NCBI GenBank assembly: GCA_947457085.1
Contig: CANGUS010000046.1
Coordinates: forward strand, 1 to 10,059
From: Bacteroidota bacterium
Lineage (GTDB): Bacteria; Bacteroidota; Bacteroidia; Chitinophagales; Chitinophagaceae
Length of the DNA stretch: 10,059 bases
Direction of reading: 5' to 3'
Shown here: positions 1 through 7,769 of the stretch, in pieces
Numbering within the stretch: the stretch's first letter is position 1
How the letters are laid out: each line of letters starts with the position of its first letter
The notes under the pieces: model-generated
What the model saw: only the letters and a program-made list of their open reading frames with translations
What the model was told of the DNA's origin: nothing
Database searches by the model: none
Translations under genes and position numbers: made by a program

Positions 1-2
1 AA

Positions 3-2453
3 GGAGATAATTCTGCTGTAAATATTGAAGATGCAGGTACGGATGATGAAAATGCCGCAAGCTCTGCAGGACAAAGTGTTTCGAGTGTATTAAATTCTTC
101 AAGAGATCCTTATTTGTCGGCAGCTACATTTGGTTGGGGGCAATATTTTTTCCGTCCAAGAGGCTATGAAAACGACAATAATATGTTGTTTTTAAATGGG
201 GTGCCCATGAATGATTTAGAAGAAGGAGGTGTTTTCTTTAATTCTTGGAGTGGTTTAAATGATGTGTTCAGAGGGAGAAGTCAAACATTAGGTTTGGCTC
301 CCAATGAAGTAAACTTCGGTGGACTTGGACAAAACACAAACTTAGATGCATCGGCGTCGAATCAACGTAAAGGGACTCGATTTACCTATACTGCTACCAA
401 TCGTTCATACAGAAACAGAATTATGTTGACGCACAATTCGGGCTTGAATAAAAAAGGATGGGCATACTCATTGTCTTTCTCAAAAAGATGGGCACACGAA
501 GGACCAATTGCTGGAACCTTTTACGATGCGTATGGTTATTTTGGAGCGATCGAAAAAAGATTTAAAAGACAAGGCTTTAGTTTGATGCTTGTTGGAGCAC
601 CTATTAGAAGAGGTAAAAATGGACCAGCTACACAAGAAGTCATCGATATTGCCGGTTCAAATTACTACAATCCAAATTGGGGCTATCAAAATGGAAAAGT
701 AAGAAATTCAAGAATTTTAAAAACGCATCAACCACTCATCATATTATCGCATGATTATAAAATAGATAGTAAAACAACCCTAAACTCGGCAATTTCATAT
801 CAATTTGGAGAAACCGCTCAAACTGGTTTAGATTGGTTTAACAATGCAGATCCTCGTCCTGATTATTATAAAAACTTGCCTAGTTATTATGAATCTCAAC
901 ATGAGAAAGATTCAATATTGAAAGATTTTGCTGAAGATCCTTCTAAATTGCAAATTAACTGGGATCATTTTTATGAAGCCAATAGAAACAACGTGCTTGG
1001 TGGTTACAAGCGCTCTGTATACATCGTTAATGAAAATGTTGAAGCATCTAAAAAATTAAATGCAAATATCAATTTACAAACGGTTATTTCTGATCATGCT
1101 ATTTTTCACACGGGTTTCAGTTATCAAAACCAAAACAACCATAATTTTCAACGGGTGGCTGATTTAATGGGTGGCGAATATTGGGAAAATATCAACCAAT
1201 TTGCTTCACGTACTTTTGGAAATGGTGGCGGTTTTGACCAAAACGATTTAAAGGCTACATCGAATATAGTCAAAGAAGGAGATTCATATGGTTATGATTA
1301 TAATATTCATTTTCAAAAAGCAAACCTATTTGTACAAGGCGTTTTCAATTATAATAAATTTGATTTCTTTGTAGCTGGGGAAATGGGTTATAATAATTTT
1401 TAAAGAACAGGAAACTATCAAAATGGTTTATATGCAGACAACTCTTACGGAGATTCTAAAAAAATCAATTTCTTAGTACGAAGAGCAAAAGGAGGCTTTA
1501 CCTATAAATTAAATGGTAGAAATTATTTTTACATCAATGGTTCTACCGGAACAAGAGCGCCATTTGTTGACAATGTAATTGTTTCTCCAAGAACAAGAAA
1601 TTCTATTATTTCTAACCCAACTACAGAAAAAGTTAACAGCATGGAAGCAGGATATTTATTGCGTTCTCCAAATATTAAAGCAAGGGTTACTTTTTTTGCA
1701 ACGGATGTGCAAAATGCTACCGATATTAAAAGATATTATATCAGTGGGCCTGTAAATAATGTAGAAGTTAGTAATTCATTTGCTAATTTAGTTATGATGG
1801 GTATCAATAAGCGATATACTGGTTTGGAGTTAGGAACTGAAATCAAAGTAACACCTAGTTTGTCTGTTAACCTAGCCGCGGCATTTACCCAAGCATTTTA
1901 TACATCTAGACCATATAGCTATATAAATGTAGACAACGACACTTCTGCTACTGCAGATAATCCGAAAGCATTTGATACATTATACATTAAGAATTATAAT
2001 GTTCCTTCTGGGCCACAAACTGCCTTACAAGCAAATTTAAATTATAGAAACAAACGTTTCTGGTTTGCTACTTTAACTGCGAATTATTTAGCAAACAATT
2101 GGATGGATTTTGCACCAAACTTGAGAACAACAGCTGGAGTTGATAACGTGCCTTATGATTCTCCATTGTGGCATAGTTTATTAGATCAGAAAAAACTAAA
2201 CAATGTATTTACAGTAGATGCGATGTTTGGAAAATCTTGGAAAGTAAACAAGTATTTGAAAAAAGTACCTAACAATTATTTCTTCAACATCAATATTGGA
2301 GTCAATAATATTTTAAATAACAAAGACATTCAATTGTATGGGTTTGAAAATTTAAGAACTACTCGATCAGAAAGAGATCAGAATACATTTGGACCTAGGT
2401 ATGCGTATGCCTTAGGAACTACTTATTTCATCAACTGTGTTTTAAGATTCTAA
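3..2453 (+). pseudogene. TonB-dependent outer-membrane receptor (SusC-like), 5'-partial, interrupted by one in-frame stop
   Basis: Outer-membrane beta-barrel transporter that would import a ligand using TonB/ExbBD energy. One frame stays open from position 3, at the left edge, to the TAA at 2451-2453, except for a TAA at 1401-1403. Translation across the stop is continuous receptor sequence: the plug appears early (FFRPRGYENDNNMLFLNGVP, about 150-210), barrel strands follow, and the family block with GTRAPFVDN and SPRTRN lies at about 1550-1600, downstream of the stop. The protein ends in LRF, an aromatic C-terminus usual for outer-membrane barrels. The visible part is about 816 codons; signal peptide and any carboxypeptidase-like N-terminal domain lie outside the window. 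The local context GYNNF-stop-RTGNY sits where related receptors carry an ordinary residue, so one base change is enough to explain it. It is first in an apparent operon with the DUF5689 lipoprotein. Alternatives are a sequencing error or two separately translated fragments (next ATG at 1641). Substrate unknown. Confidence 0.88.
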
Positions 2454-2492
2454 TAATAAATTAAAAAAGTAAAAACAGATAATATAAAAAAT

Positions 2493-4007
2493 ATGAAAAA
2501 AATAATATTCTCTTCACTCGCCTTAATAGCATTATCTATGTTATTAATTACCTCTTGCGTTAAAAAAGATTTTGATGCACCTCCTGATAATTCAACTTAT
2601 GATCCAGGATTGACAGTTAATGCTACCATTTGGCAAATTAAACAAATGTATGATGTCAATGTAGGGCCTGTAATGATTGATCAAGACTTAATTATTTCTG
2701 GTATTGTTGTAGCAGATGATCGTTCTGGTAGTTTTTACAAACAAATTATCGTGCAAGATAGTAGCAGTGGAATTACCGTATTGATAGGAAAATCTTCTGG
2801 TTTATATAGCGATTACCCAATTGGTCGAAAAATTTATATCAAATGTAAAGGATTATATGTGGGAGCATATGGTGGTTTTATACAGTTAGGAGGCATGCCT
2901 ATTGCGCCATCAACTGATTTAACAGATATTCCATCTTCATCAATGAATAAATACATTGTAAAAGCAAGTTATCCGCACACAGTGGTGCCAATGAAAGTTT
3001 CATTGAATCAAATCTATTTTACAAAAGCCAGTCAAACTGCTCTTCAAAGAAAATGGTTAGGAACATTAATTCAAGTAGACAGTGCAGAATTTGTACAAGA
3101 TGAAGTAGGCATGGAATATGCAAGTGATCCAAATTTGTCTTCTGGTACAGATCGTAATCTAGAAGATTGTTTTGGAGGTACCATTATTTTAAGAAATAGT
3201 GGATATTCTAAATTCAGACAAGCAAAAATACCTGCTGGAAAAGGAACGATAGTAGCCATTTATTCAACTTACGAATCTTCTACGAAAAAAACACCTCAAT
3301 TAATTCTCAGAGATACTACAGATCTTGCGTTCACTGCACCTCGTTGTGGTGGTGTAGTGATTTTGCCAGCAACTTCAATTACGATTGATAGTTTGCGTAA
3401 AATGTATGTAGGTTCTACTACAACAGCAGGTATAAAATTAGGGAATTTAAAAATTCATGGGGTGGTTACATCCAGTGTATTAGATAGTAATATTTCTTCT
3501 ACAAACTTGTATATTCAAGATGAAAGCAATAAAGGAATACTTATCTATTTTGGTGCTTCTCATGGCATGAAATTAGGTGATTCAGTTGAAGTTGATTTAA
3601 CTGGAGATTCATTGATTGTGTACAGAGAGACTTTAGAAATTAAAGCAAAAACAAACCAAGTAACAAAAATTTCATCTGGTAAATCGGTTACTCCAATTGT
3701 AGTTACTTTAGCTACTTTAAATGCAGATTTAAGCCAGGCAACCTATAATCAACGCCAATACGAAGGCGTACTGGTTAAAATATTGGGAGCGACAATTACA
3801 GGAGGTTCCAACTATTCAGGTCCAATTACTGCAGATAGAAGTAAAACAGTGACTGACGCAACTGGAACGATTACCATGTACACATTATCTAAAACTCCCT
3901 ATATTACAACTCCTTTGCCTGCTGGTTCTGTAAACATTACAGCAATCGCAACTAAGTATCTTTCAACGAATCAAATTCAAATTAGAAATTTAAACGACGT
4001 TCAATAA
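2493..4007 (+). CDS. DUF5689-type surface lipoprotein with OB-fold-like domains
   Basis: Predicted lipoprotein of 504 residues. A type II signal peptide ends in the lipobox ITSC with the lipidated Cys at residue 22. The mature start (CVKKDFDAPP) is charged and acidic, resembling the lipoprotein export signals that send Bacteroidota lipoproteins to the cell surface. Residues about 60-140 (GIVVADDRSGSFYKQIIVQD, then GLYSDYPIGRKIYIKCKGLY) match my memory of DUF5689, an OB-fold-like domain. A second similar beta-rich unit lies at about 312-386 (GVVTSSVLDS, LYIQDESNKGILIYF, GDSVEVDLTG). The ATG follows the receptor by 39 nt of A-rich sequence with no terminator, and the next gene follows after 25 nt, so the three are probably co-transcribed. 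In Bacteroidota such proteins recur beside TonB-dependent receptors and secreted anchor or nuclease-type proteins. From that I infer a ligand-capturing accessory subunit; the ligand is not known. Confidence 0.85.
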   Translation: MKKIIFSSLALIALSMLLITSCVKKDFDAPPDNSTYDPGLTVNATIWQIKQMYDVNVGPVMIDQDLIISGIVVADDRSGSFYKQIIVQDSSSGITVLIGKSSGLYSDYPIGRKIYIKCKGLYVGAYGGFIQLGGMPIAPSTDLTDIPSSSMNKYIVKASYPHTVVPMKVSLNQIYFTKASQTALQRKWLGTLIQVDSAEFVQDEVGMEYASDPNLSSGTDRNLEDCFGGTIILRNSGYSKFRQAKIPAGKGTIVAIYSTYESSTKKTPQLILRDTTDLAFTAPRCGGVVILPATSITIDSLRKMYVGSTTTAGIKLGNLKIHGVVTSSVLDSNISSTNLYIQDESNKGILIYFGASHGMKLGDSVEVDLTGDSLIVYRETLEIKAKTNQVTKISSGKSVTPIVVTLATLNADLSQATYNQRQYEGVLVKILGATITGGSNYSGPITADRSKTVTDATGTITMYTLSKTPYITTPLPAGSVNITAIATKYLSTNQIQIRNLNDVQ

Positions 4008-4032
4008 TTAAAAAATAAAAAAGTATAACATC

Positions 4033-5871
4033 ATGAAAAAAATAATTTTAGCACTTTTAGCCATTACCTCATTAGGTATTGCCAATGCACAAACACCTTT
4101 TATTTTATCAGGTACTTCGTATGCTCAAAACTTTGATGGTTTAGCTGGAGGATTGCCACAAGGTTGGAGAGTAGATTCTATAGTAAACAAAAATGCAGGA
4201 TTAGGGAATAATGCAATAACAAGATTTTCTGCTACAGCAGTTTCTTGGGCAGGTTCTACAAGCAGAGGCTTTAAAAATCTCGCATCAGGAACAACATTAA
4301 CTTCTGCTGCAACAACAACAGATCAAAATGCTAGCACAGACAGAGCTTTAGGTATCAGACAAGTTGCTTCAACGTCTGGTTGGGATAAAAAAGACAGTTT
4401 AGTGTCTGTAAGTTTTAATGTTGCAAATACAACAGGATTAGCAAACTTTAATCTTCAATTTAATATCATGTCTTTACACACAAGTGCAAAGCGTTATAAT
4501 AACTGGATCGTTCAATATGGTATTGGAGCAACACCAACTTCATTTACAACTGTATCTACTACTCCTACTACATTGACAATTGATAGTAATTTTACCAATA
4601 CGGCTGTTTCAGTAAATTTTGGTACTGCGTTGGATAATCAAAATCAACCAGTTTGGATTCGCATCATGCCTTCAGATACAACAATGGGTTCTGGTATTCG
4701 TCCTTTAATTGGTATAGATAATTATAATTTATCTTGGACAGGTTTAGCTGTAAATAATGCACCTCAATTAACTGCTTTAAATCCATCAAATAACGCAATC
4801 AATGTACCTGTAACTACAACGAGTTTAACAGCCACATTTGATAAAAATATCACGATTGGAACTGGAAATGTAACAGTATACAATTTAACAGATGTAACTA
4901 GCCAAGTAATTGCTGCAGGTGCATGCAATGTATCTGGAATGACAGTTACAATTCCTGGTGTGAATTTATTAGCTGGTAAAACATATGCGGTTCAATATGA
5001 TTCTACTTGTTTCAAATGGACAACATACAATGGCTTTGGTATTTATAATAATTCTACATGGACATTCTCAACAGTCCCGCCAATTGCTCCTCCAGTTAAT
5101 TCATTAAATGAAACATTTACTGGATGTTTAGCGCCTGCTTTAGGTTCTTTTACACAGACATCAGAATTAGGAGGTGCGCAAACTTGGAGATGTTCTACTT
5201 TTGGACACAATGATGCCAATGCTGTTTCTATGAATGGTGGAATCACTTTAGCGGACAACACAGATTGGTTAATCTCACCAACAATGAATGTTTCTGCTAT
5301 GACCAATCCAATGTTGAGTTTTTGGGCTAAAAGAAGATTTAATAATGGAGTAACTACAAAAGAAGTTTATATTTCATCTAACTATAGTGGAGATGTTACC
5401 ACTGCAACATGGTCTCCATTAACTGTAACAGGTTTTGCAGCTATAGATACCACTGGTTGGAAAGCATTTAACAACACATCTCTAATGTCTTACAAAGCAA
5501 ATAATTTTACATTTGCATTTAAATATACAGCAACCGCTGCGAACCCATCAGATGAATTAACAATTGATGATGTGACTATTACGGATGGTCCGGTTAGCAC
5601 AAGTTCTGTTCAATTAGAAAACATGAATGTGGCTGTATTAGGTACTGCCAATGATGGTGTATTAACCATTGCCATTGATTCTAAATCAACATCGAACTAT
5701 GCTGTACGAATTATGGATGTTTTAGGAAACACAATTTACAATGGAGCAATTCAAGCAAGCATTGGAAAAAATAAATATTCAATTCAATTGCCTGCAGTTT
5801 CTAATGGAGTATATATTATGACTATTGGAAATGCAACTTCTCGTGGATCTGTTAAGTTTTCTAAACAATAA
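4033..5871 (+). CDS. Secreted multidomain beta-sandwich protein with Big_5, choice-of-anchor J and T9SS sorting domains
   Basis: 612-residue secreted protein. The signal peptide MKKIILALLAITSLGIANA has a type I cleavage site before Q20. Residues about 24-235 form a beta-sandwich-like domain starting YAQNFDGL...LPQGWRVDS, with a later DRALGIRQ, a layout seen in secreted Bacteroidota proteins. Residues about 243-345 resemble a Big_5 Ig-like domain (LNPSNNAINVPV, then LTATFDKNI, ending TWTFST). Residues about 355-515 resemble a choice-of-anchor J domain (LNETFTGC, DWLISPTMN, LSFWAKR, ELTIDDVTI). The last 75 or so residues are a type A T9SS sorting domain (YAVRIMDVLGNTIYNG, then NGVYIMTIGN, ending KFSKQ), so it is probably exported by the Por/Spr machinery and attached to the surface or released. 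No catalytic domain is evident. It is last in the operon, before a strong terminator. It is probably a substrate-binding or adhesive partner of the receptor and lipoprotein (inference). Confidence 0.85.
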   Translation: MKKIILALLAITSLGIANAQTPFILSGTSYAQNFDGLAGGLPQGWRVDSIVNKNAGLGNNAITRFSATAVSWAGSTSRGFKNLASGTTLTSAATTTDQNASTDRALGIRQVASTSGWDKKDSLVSVSFNVANTTGLANFNLQFNIMSLHTSAKRYNNWIVQYGIGATPTSFTTVSTTPTTLTIDSNFTNTAVSVNFGTALDNQNQPVWIRIMPSDTTMGSGIRPLIGIDNYNLSWTGLAVNNAPQLTALNPSNNAINVPVTTTSLTATFDKNITIGTGNVTVYNLTDVTSQVIAAGACNVSGMTVTIPGVNLLAGKTYAVQYDSTCFKWTTYNGFGIYNNSTWTFSTVPPIAPPVNSLNETFTGCLAPALGSFTQTSELGGAQTWRCSTFGHNDANAVSMNGGITLADNTDWLISPTMNVSAMTNPMLSFWAKRRFNNGVTTKEVYISSNYSGDVTTATWSPLTVTGFAAIDTTGWKAFNNTSLMSYKANNFTFAFKYTATAANPSDELTIDDVTITDGPVSTSSVQLENMNVAVLGTANDGVLTIAIDSKSTSNYAVRIMDVLGNTIYNGAIQASIGKNKYSIQLPAVSNGVYIMTIGNATSRGSVKFSKQ

Positions 5872-5904
5872 GAGAACACAATAAATTAATACAATGTACG
5901 TTAT

Positions 5905-5935
5905 AAAAAAACCGTCTATTCAGGCGGTTTTTTTT
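5905..5935 (+). terminator. Rho-independent terminator closing the receptor operon
   Basis: The left arm 5905-5917 (seven A, then ACCGTCT overlapping by one A) pairs with the right arm 5922-5934 around the 4-nt loop ATTC. This gives 13 base pairs including one G-U wobble, followed by a T tract (5928-5935). It lies 33 nt after the stop of the T9SS protein and 22 nt before the kinase start. The A-run before and T-run after mean it might also work on the opposite strand, but there is no minus-strand gene here to use it. Confidence 0.9.
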
Positions 5936-5956
5936 ATATATTTATACTTTTAAAAC

Positions 5957-7105
5957 GTGATTAAGAAATACCTCAATTGGAAAAATTTGTTAGTTGTGAT
6001 TGCAGTGATGATTGCACTCACTGCATTGTATTATGCCAATCAATTAACTAAAAAATTAGCCCATGAAGAACGTAAAAAAGTAGAAATTGTACAGCAAGCA
6101 TTTGAAATCGTGGCGAAAGAAAACAGCGGCGATTTAACCCTTGCATTTACCTTGATCAATTCAAATGAAACCATTCCATTAATCAATACGGACTCCAAAG
6201 ACAATATCATTAACATCAATAATATTGACACGGTATCAACCCAGGATGGAGAAAAAAATAGCAATTTATTGAAAGAAAAATTGGCTGAATTGAAAGCCAT
6301 GCATCCGCCAATCACCATTAAAATTTCGGATACAGAAAAACAATATGTGTACTATGGCGAATCGGAATTGTTGAGACAATTAAGGATGTTTCCTTACATA
6401 TTGTTGATTATTCTTTTTTTATTTTTAATCATAGTAGTGTCATTTATTACCTCCAATAACCGACAAATACAAGATAGAGTATGGGTAGGCATGAGCAAAG
6501 AAACGGCACATCAACTAGGCACACCATTAACCTCACTGGTTGCCTGGATAGAATATTTAAAAGAAACCGAAATTGAAAAGCCTGCATTGGTAGAAATGCA
6601 AAAAGATGTGGAGCGATTAAAGTTGATTGCCGATCGATTCTCGAAAATTGGCAGTGTGCCTCAATTGTATCAAGAAGTATTACAGACACGACTACATGAA
6701 ATCGTGGGCTATATGCAAAAGCGCGCTTCCAAAAACATAACTTTTTCTATCAATTCAAATAAAGAAGATGTTTTAGTGGTCATTAGTGGACCTTTGTTTG
6801 ATTGGGTGATCGAAAATTTAATTCGCAATGCCTTAGATGCTATGGATGGAAAAGGAGCTATCGCCATAACGATACAAGATGAAATTACACAAACCATTAT
6901 TGACGTGACCGATACCGGAAAAGGGATTTCACAAAGCAATATCAAGAAAGTCTTTAAGCCCGGTTTTTCAACCAAAAAACGAGGGTGGGGTTTAGGGCTT
7001 TCTTTGGCGAAGCGCATCATGTCTGAATACCATTATGGGGATATTTTTGTCAAAAAATCAGAATTAGGCAAAGGCACAACCTTCCGAATTATTTTAAAAA
7101 GATAA
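5957..7105 (+). CDS. Membrane-bound sensor histidine kinase (two-component system)
   Basis: 382-residue inner-membrane kinase that would autophosphorylate on His and pass phosphate to a response regulator. TM1 is at about residues 11-27. A presumably periplasmic sensor region of about 115 residues follows, then TM2 at about 145-165. The H-box MSKETAHQLGTPLTSL carries the phospho-acceptor H185. The catalytic ATPase domain shows the N-box with N287 and N291 (ENLIRNALDAM), G1 D319-T-G-K-G323, an F-box-like FKPGFSTKK, and G2 GWGLGLSLAKR from G343. No HAMP or PAS domain is obvious. The start is GTG at 5957: an in-frame TAA lies at 5951 and no ATG occurs before residue 18, which would cut into TM1. 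It stands alone after a terminator, with no response regulator next to it in the window, so partner and signal are unknown. The pattern of short sensor plus AKETAHQLGTP-like H-box is common in Bacteroidota kinases. Confidence 0.95.
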   Translation: MIKKYLNWKNLLVVIAVMIALTALYYANQLTKKLAHEERKKVEIVQQAFEIVAKENSGDLTLAFTLINSNETIPLINTDSKDNIININNIDTVSTQDGEKNSNLLKEKLAELKAMHPPITIKISDTEKQYVYYGESELLRQLRMFPYILLIILFLFLIIVVSFITSNNRQIQDRVWVGMSKETAHQLGTPLTSLVAWIEYLKETEIEKPALVEMQKDVERLKLIADRFSKIGSVPQLYQEVLQTRLHEIVGYMQKRASKNITFSINSNKEDVLVVISGPLFDWVIENLIRNALDAMDGKGAIAITIQDEITQTIIDVTDTGKGISQSNIKKVFKPGFSTKKRGWGLGLSLAKRIMSEYHYGDIFVKKSELGKGTTFRIILKR

Positions 7106-7119
7106 ATTAATAGTTTTAG

Positions 7120-7150
7120 TTGTTAGTGTTTACTCTTTAGTATAATTTTG
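7120..7150 (+). promoter_or_regulatory. Bacteroidota-type promoter of the tRNA-Leu gene
   Basis: A -33 TTG at 7120-7122 is followed by 20 nt and then TAATTTTG at 7143-7150, an exact match to the Bacteroidota -7 consensus TAnnTTTG. Spacing fits that promoter class. Transcription would begin near 7156-7158, about 42 nt before the tRNA, in the 93-nt gap after the kinase gene. This is recognised by motif only. Confidence 0.65.
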
Positions 7151-7160
7151 AAAAAAATCC

Positions 7161-7186
7161 ATCATTAATAATGCATCATTAATGAT
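7161..7186. repeat. Inverted and direct repeat in the tRNA leader
   Basis: ATCATTAA at 7161-7168 is the inverse of TTAATGAT at 7179-7186, with a 10-nt centre containing TGCA. The 9-mer ATCATTAAT is also directly repeated at 7161-7169 and 7175-7183. It lies just downstream of the predicted transcription start, so it would be in the 5' leader of the pre-tRNA. It may be a weak leader hairpin or an operator-like dyad; AT-rich chance is possible. Confidence 0.45.
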
Positions 7187-7198
7187 TAAAAAAGAAAT

Positions 7199-7282
7199 GC
7201 ATGGGTGGCGAAACTGGTAGACGCGCTACCTTGAGGTGGTAGTGTTCGCAAGGACTTGGGAGTTCGAATCTCCTCTCGTGCA
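7199..7282 (+). tRNA. tRNA-Leu (anticodon GAG)
   Basis: 84-nt class II tRNA. The acceptor stem is 7199-7205 (GCATGGG) with 7275-7281 (CTCGTGC), followed by discriminator A at 7282. The D arm has GCG/CGC with a GG in its loop. The anticodon stem CTACC/GGTAG (7226-7230, 7238-7242) encloses loop TTGAGGT, giving anticodon GAG at 7233-7235, which reads CTC/CTT leucine codons. A long variable arm (GTTC-GCAA-GGAC) is typical of tRNA-Leu. The T arm is GGGAG/CTCCT with loop TTCGAAT. The 3' CCA is not encoded and would be added enzymatically. Confidence 0.96.
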
Positions 7283-7283
7283 C

Positions 7284-7326
7284 AAAAAGGGGACTAAGAG
7301 TGAAAATTACTCTTTTCCCCTTTTTT
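7284..7326 (+). terminator. Rho-independent terminator of the tRNA-Leu gene
   Basis: The left arm 7284-7301 (AAAAAGGGGA, CT, AAGAGT) pairs with the right arm 7309-7325 (ACTCTT, T, TCCCCTTTTT) around the loop GAAAATT, with a small internal loop. The six-T run ends at 7326. It starts two bases after the tRNA. Confidence 0.85.
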
Positions 7327-7335
7327 ACTTTTCCC

Positions 7336-7692
7336 AATATGCATTGTTAAGTATTGCATTGTCATTTTCATTGAATGCACAGCCTTTTTTAAGTATTGCA
7401 TTGGTATTTTCATTGACTGCATAGCCTTTTTTAAGTATTGCATTGTCATTTTCATTGAACGCACAGCCTCTTTTAAGTATTGCATTGTCATTTTCATTGA
7501 ACGCACAGCCTCTTTTAAGTTTTGCATTATCATTTTCATTGAGTGCATTGCCTTTGTCAAGTATTGCATTGTCATTTTCATTAAATGCACAGCCTCTTTT
7601 TAGTATTGCATTTGTATTTTCATTGAATGCATTGCCTCTTTTAAGTGTTGCATTGGCATTTTTATTTATTGCATTTGTCAAGTATTGCATTG
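7336..7692. repeat. Tandem array of 42-bp repeats (minisatellite), about 8 copies
   Basis: Seven full 42-bp copies start at 7349, 7391, 7433, 7475, 7517, 7559 and 7601. A shortened, degenerate 37-bp copy follows at 7643-7679, with partial units at both ends (7336-7348 and 7680-7692). Copies 3 and 4 are identical. Invariant blocks in all seven are TTGCATT, ATTTTCATT, GCA and GCCT. Each unit holds hexamers of the form CATTNN in series and a TGCATT...AATGCA inverted pair, perfect in copies 1, 6 and 7. Four of the six frames read through the unit. Variable columns are spread evenly over the three codon positions (about 5, 4 and 4), so I see no sign of coding selection. The array fills most of the tRNA-to-dehydratase interval. 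It has no unique spacers, so it is not CRISPR. Confidence 0.93.
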
Positions 7693-7769
7693 AAGATGTA
7701 AAAAATAAATACCCAATCCTCACTTCCAATGATATTTTACAATATCTTTCAGCAATAAAAAAATACAGT
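7693..7769 (+). other. In-frame remnant of the dehydratase N-terminal helix without a usable start codon
   Basis: Read in the frame of the following gene, 7716-7769 gives ILTSNDILQYLSAIKKYS. This lines up with the usual N-terminal helix of pterin-4a-carbinolamine dehydratases (L-T-x-x-x-I, then a Trp about 18 residues on). The frame has no ATG, GTG or TTG between 7653 and 7769 and runs upstream without a stop into the 42-bp array. An ATG at 7696 lies in another frame and meets TAA at once; one extra base after it would place it in frame with this sequence. A lost or altered start is therefore likely, unless a rare start such as ATT is used. Confidence 0.55.

Noticed and set aside
6040..7020. 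Minus-strand ORFs within the kinase gene
   Set aside because: They are antisense shadows of a clear kinase coding region and have no domain signals.
7236..7424. Plus-strand ORF beginning inside the tRNA
   Set aside because: It starts within tRNA-Leu, crosses the terminator and ends in the repeat array at a TAG in copy 2; no protein features.
7336..7692. CRISPR array
   Set aside because: Copies adjoin without unique spacers, units vary by point changes throughout, and no cas gene is nearby.
7443..7769. Hydrophobic repeat leader fused to the dehydratase as a real 187-residue protein
   Set aside because: It needs a TTG start inside a repeat and yields a leader unlike any part of the family. 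Kept only as a minor alternative in the start discussion.
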